A DNA stretch of 15,342 nt from Bacillota bacterium (GTDB lineage Bacteria > Bacillota > UBA4882 > UBA8346), in assembly GCA_023415835.1 (NCBI GenBank), contig JAEZJK010000081.1, forward strand, positions 1 to 15,342, given 5' to 3'. A program made the translations under genes and the position numbers. Shown here piece after piece: positions 13,735 to 15,342 of the stretch; the first letter of the stretch is position 1; each line of letters opens with the position of its first letter. The notes beneath the pieces were generated by a model that saw only the letters and a list, made by a program, of their open reading frames with translations, was not told the DNA's origin and ran no database searches.

Positions 13735-14052
13735 ATGATGTCAAGTTTATCTTATGCTCAGAGAATGGACGAAATCAACGTCATGGTTGACGGATGCGCG
13801 GCCAATCAAGAGCGGCTTGCGAAACGGGGACTTACTCAGGAGCTATTGGCGCGTTTTATCGAGCAGCATAGTAAAGTCAAACGAGTCAACTCGGAGCAGG
13901 AAGCTTTGAAGGCCAGACTGAAGGAGAAGACCGCCGAGTTGGAGGCGGAATGCGTCATCCTTTTTGAAATAGCCTCCGAAATCCGGAAGATCATCAAACT
14001 GGAGATGCCGCAAGAGTCCTGGAAAGAGTTCGGGATTCAGGCGAAGCGGTAA
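13735..14052 (+). CDS. Small helical/coiled-coil protein of unknown function
   Basis: A 105-residue, wholly helical-looking protein with a coiled-coil core (EQEALKARLKEKTAELEAEC, about 54-73) and a conserved-looking end (IRKIIKLEMPQESWKEFGIQ). GAGGAGG (13724-13730) serves two successive ATGs; the second (13738) has the better 7-nt spacing. The gene has its own promoter and a strong terminator, so it is a single-gene transcript. Base composition and codon use look like a real gene. I do not recognise a named family; it could be a structural or adaptor protein. Confidence 0.75.
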   Translation: MMSSLSYAQRMDEINVMVDGCAANQERLAKRGLTQELLARFIEQHSKVKRVNSEQEALKARLKEKTAELEAECVILFEIASEIRKIIKLEMPQESWKEFGIQAKR

Positions 14053-14066
14053 AGGAACCTAAAGGG

Positions 14067-14100
14067 GCCGGTTCGGGAGATGACCCGAACCGGCTCTTTT
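14067..14100 (+). terminator. Strong intrinsic terminator
   Basis: An 11-bp perfect GC-rich stem, GCCGGTTCGGG (14067-14077) with CCCGAACCGGC (14084-14094), loop AGATGA, followed by TCTTTT. It ends the coiled-coil protein transcript. Confidence 0.95.
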
Positions 14101-14140
14101 GGCAAAAATTTAAGGGGGATTTCGTTTATCGTTTGGATAT

Positions 14141-14152
14141 ATTCAACTTGCT
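14141..14152. repeat. 12-bp direct repeat ATTCAACTTGCT (second copy 15331-15342)
   Basis: ATTCAACTTGCT occurs here and again as the last 12 bases of the window. The two copies bracket yjdF, its leader and the candidate structured RNA. The match may continue beyond the window. Confidence 0.5.
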
Positions 14153-14165
14153 CCAAATGCTACGA

Positions 14166-14253
14166 GTGTTTGGGGCTTTTTTGCCCGGAAACACCCCTAT
14201 GTGTTATATGAAGTGGGGGCCCTGGGAGGCAAGGCCACCACGGAAGGTGGCCT
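14166..14253. other. Two hairpins downstream of yjdF
   Basis: GTGTTT (14166-14171) plus GGGC (14173-14176) pairs with GCCC (14183-14186) plus AAACAC (14189-14194), loop TTTTTT. GGCCACC (14233-14239) pairs with GGTGGCC (14246-14252), loop ACGGAA. AACAC/GTGTT near 14190-14204 offers a competing pairing. Neither hairpin has a good T-run on the minus strand, so they are poor textbook terminators for yjdF, but they are its only visible 3' signals. Confidence 0.45.
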
Positions 14254-14266
14254 CTTATAACATCAT

Positions 14267-14683
14267 TTAATGCCCTTTATGTTTTTCTTTTTTCTTTCTT
14301 TGTCTAAGTTCAAATTTCTGTTTTTCAATAAGTTCTTTTTGCAGTTTTGATAGTTTTTTACGTTCTACTTTATTTTCTTCATATTGGAGTCTTATCGCGT
14401 TCTGTGCTTTTGTACCAATATCACTTTTTTCTAATTCCCTACTTATCTTCTTTTGGAGCTTCTTCGGATTAATATACTTTTCAGAAGGGGTATCAGTTTC
14501 TAAAGGTGTACTATATTTTACGCAGTTATACTTAGTCAATATAAAATTATAAACTTCATAATCCTTTGGTTCCGCTCCAAAGACATGTTTATAGACTTGA
14601 TATTGGCTTTCTATCGTTTTTTCAAATACACCAACCCAAAAAGGTTCTTCAAAAAAGACAGTTAATTTAATATAAACTCGCAT
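14267..14683 (-). CDS. yjdF: YjdF family protein (DUF2992)
   Basis: A 138-residue protein matching YjdF/DUF2992 over its full length: an N-terminal beta-rich domain (IKLTVFFEEPFWVGVFEKTI, then QVYKHVFGAEPKDYEVYNFI at about residues 28-47) and a charged helical tail (INPKKLQKKISRELEKS, GTKAQNAIRLQYEENKVERK, LRQRKKKEKHKGH). The biochemical role is unknown. The family is known mainly as the usual gene under yjdF riboswitches that respond to azaaromatic compounds, suggesting a part in tolerance of such toxins. AGGAGG (14692-14697) lies 8 nt before the ATG and is partly hidden by the leader described in the next entry. Confidence 0.92.
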   Translation of the reverse strand: MRVYIKLTVFFEEPFWVGVFEKTIESQYQVYKHVFGAEPKDYEVYNFILTKYNCVKYSTPLETDTPSEKYINPKKLQKKISRELEKSDIGTKAQNAIRLQYEENKVERKKLSKLQKELIEKQKFELRQRKKKEKHKGH

Positions 14684-14812
14684 TTACCTTACCTCCTGAA
14701 TTTTAACTATAATGAAGAATGGACAACCCCAGGAGGGAAGGTTACTGCTATCAAAACAGTTTTTTTGATAGGTCCGGACTACCAACCGGAACTGTGTTTT
14801 TATCTTCACTTT
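14684..14812 (-). promoter_or_regulatory. yjdF-type riboswitch leader with Shine-Dalgarno sequestration
   Basis: This is the 5' leader of yjdF on the minus strand. In RNA order it has a TCCGG/CCGGA hairpin (14790-14773), a 9-bp CTATCAAAA/TTTTGATAG hairpin (14771-14748) and then ACCTTCCCTCCTG (14742-14730). That last element is complementary to CAGGAGGTAAGGT (14698-14686), which contains the Shine-Dalgarno sequence, at 12 of 13 positions. Pairing would hide the ribosome binding site, implying translational control. TTAGAG (14848-14843) and TATATA (14825-14820) could form the promoter at 17-bp spacing. Assignment to the yjdF class rests on gene context and compact structure, since I could not match the class consensus by computation. 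Confidence 0.7.
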
Positions 14813-14913
14813 TATAATCTATATAGCCAACTTTTTTTGTTTCTCTAAAACCTCCTTTAACAAATAGCGTATGGATGCGCGGTCTTTAGCCCCTATTTCA
14901 TAGAACGTCCGCC

Positions 14914-15104
14914 CGTTCCTGACGTTTTCAAAACTTAGCCGCAGCGCAGACTTGATTTTGAAAATGTGGGTGCGATTTTACGTGAACATACTTCTTTGGC
15001 ACAACATCATTAATCACATTCCGCACCCCACCAGCAGGAACGGAGTTGATGAACTAAACCGCTGTCGCGGTGGCTTATGTTACTCGATTTAAGCCCTACT
15101 TTTT
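14914..15104. ncRNA. Candidate multi-helix structured RNA (three-way junction), strand unresolved
   Basis: Nested inverted repeats: CGTTCCTG (14914-14921) with CAGGAACG (15035-15042) encloses two hairpins, TTTTCAAAA (14925-14933)/TTTTGAAAA (14956-14964) and GTGGGTGCG (14966-14974)/CGCACCCCAC (15022-15031, one bulge). After the junction come ACCGC/GCGGT (15058-15071) and GGCTTA/TAAGCC (15072-15095), followed on the plus strand by CTACTTTTT, a terminator-like end. No protein gene explains the region. On the plus strand it would be an independent small RNA; on the minus strand it would lie upstream of the yjdF promoter. A transposon-associated guide RNA remnant is another possibility. I do not recognise a known class. 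Confidence 0.45.
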
Positions 15105-15236
15105 GATTGTTTTAATCTGCTAATTGTTACCCACATAATTCCACTCGGTTAATATTATGGGCCTAAAACAAAGACAAAACCGGATTTGAGTTATTCAGAC
15201 TCCATAGCAAATTTGACCGCGGTTTCGTTCATCTAA

Positions 15237-15280
15237 GCGTTTTCATAATAACCATATAATAATCAAAATTATGAAAACGC
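15237..15280. other. 13-bp perfect inverted repeat
   Basis: GCGTTTTCATAAT (15237-15249) and ATTATGAAAACGC (15268-15280) are perfect reverse complements around an 18-nt AT-rich loop that contains TATAAT (15255-15260). It could be an operator overlapping a promoter, a transposon-end palindrome or an RNA hairpin. The rest of 15105-15342 shows no gene. Confidence 0.7.
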
Positions 15281-15342
15281 CAGGATGTTTGCTTCATTGA
15301 TAAGGTTTTCCCTAAATTGAGCGTAGGTAAATTCAACTTGCT

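Noticed and set aside
14819..14977. 52-codon minus-strand frame (SALRLSFENVRNGRTFYEIG, then AKDRASIRYLLKEVLEKQ)
   Set aside because: It looks somewhat protein-like but has no ATG, GTG or TTG start at a suitable place and overlaps the nested inverted repeats; the RNA explanation is preferred. A translated search could reverse this.

Overview
The window looks like the chromosome of an anaerobic, low-to-middle-GC bacterium of the Firmicutes (Bacillota). The case rests on AGGAGG-type ribosome binding sites, a LacI-type sugar regulon with AAACCGGTTT operators, a yjdF (DUF2992) gene with a yjdF-type riboswitch, a nadX-type aspartate dehydrogenase and a fused coaBC gene. The remnant sugar-binding protein has a Sec signal without a lipobox cysteine, which would suit a diderm Firmicute, but this is weak evidence. 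No rRNA or tRNA gene and no CRISPR array is seen.

Layout. 1-511: 3' part of an NYN/LOTUS-domain gene broken by an in-frame TAG, then a terminator. 512-3449: the remains of a beta-mannoside locus, with two LacI operators, a GH130 phosphorylase, the 5' end of an ABC sugar-binding protein gene joined out of frame to the 3' end of an N-acylglucosamine/cellobiose 2-epimerase gene, and the LacI regulator. 3450-3657: dispersed repeats. 3658-4602 (-): NOL1/NOP2/Sun-type RNA methyltransferase. 4603-5208: no convincing gene. 5209-6168: membrane-anchored CX5R phosphatase-like protein. 6185-6970 (-): nadX. 7054-7263 (-): acetyltransferase remnant. 7360-9544: S58 (DmpA/BapA-like) peptidase and coaBC, probably co-transcribed. 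9534-9794: IS4-type transposase remnant. 9825-12780: four genes, all on the minus strand (beta-rich hypothetical, GNAT acetyltransferase, small two-helix membrane protein, GT39-type glycosyltransferase). 12781-13734: about 950 bases of repeats with no gene, including a 21-bp tandem array. 13735-14100: small coiled-coil protein with its own promoter and terminator. 14101-15342: hairpins, yjdF (-) with its leader, a candidate multi-helix RNA, a 13-bp perfect inverted repeat and a 12-bp direct repeat that ends at the window edge.

How the genes relate. The mannoside locus is the most informative part. A 2-epimerase acting on mannobiose or cellobiose, a mannosyl phosphorylase and a sugar ABC transporter form a known mannan-utilisation pathway. 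Here one deletion appears to have removed most of the binding protein, everything between, and most of the epimerase, while the phosphorylase, operators and regulator survive. The broken NYN gene, the GNAT remnant and the IS4 remnant also point to gene decay in this region. The best candidates for something undescribed are the nested inverted repeats at 14914-15104 (a three-way-junction fold plus two hairpins and a T-run) and the 21-bp array at 13309-13556. The best supported regulatory element is the yjdF leader, where 12 of 13 nucleotides can pair to hide the Shine-Dalgarno sequence.
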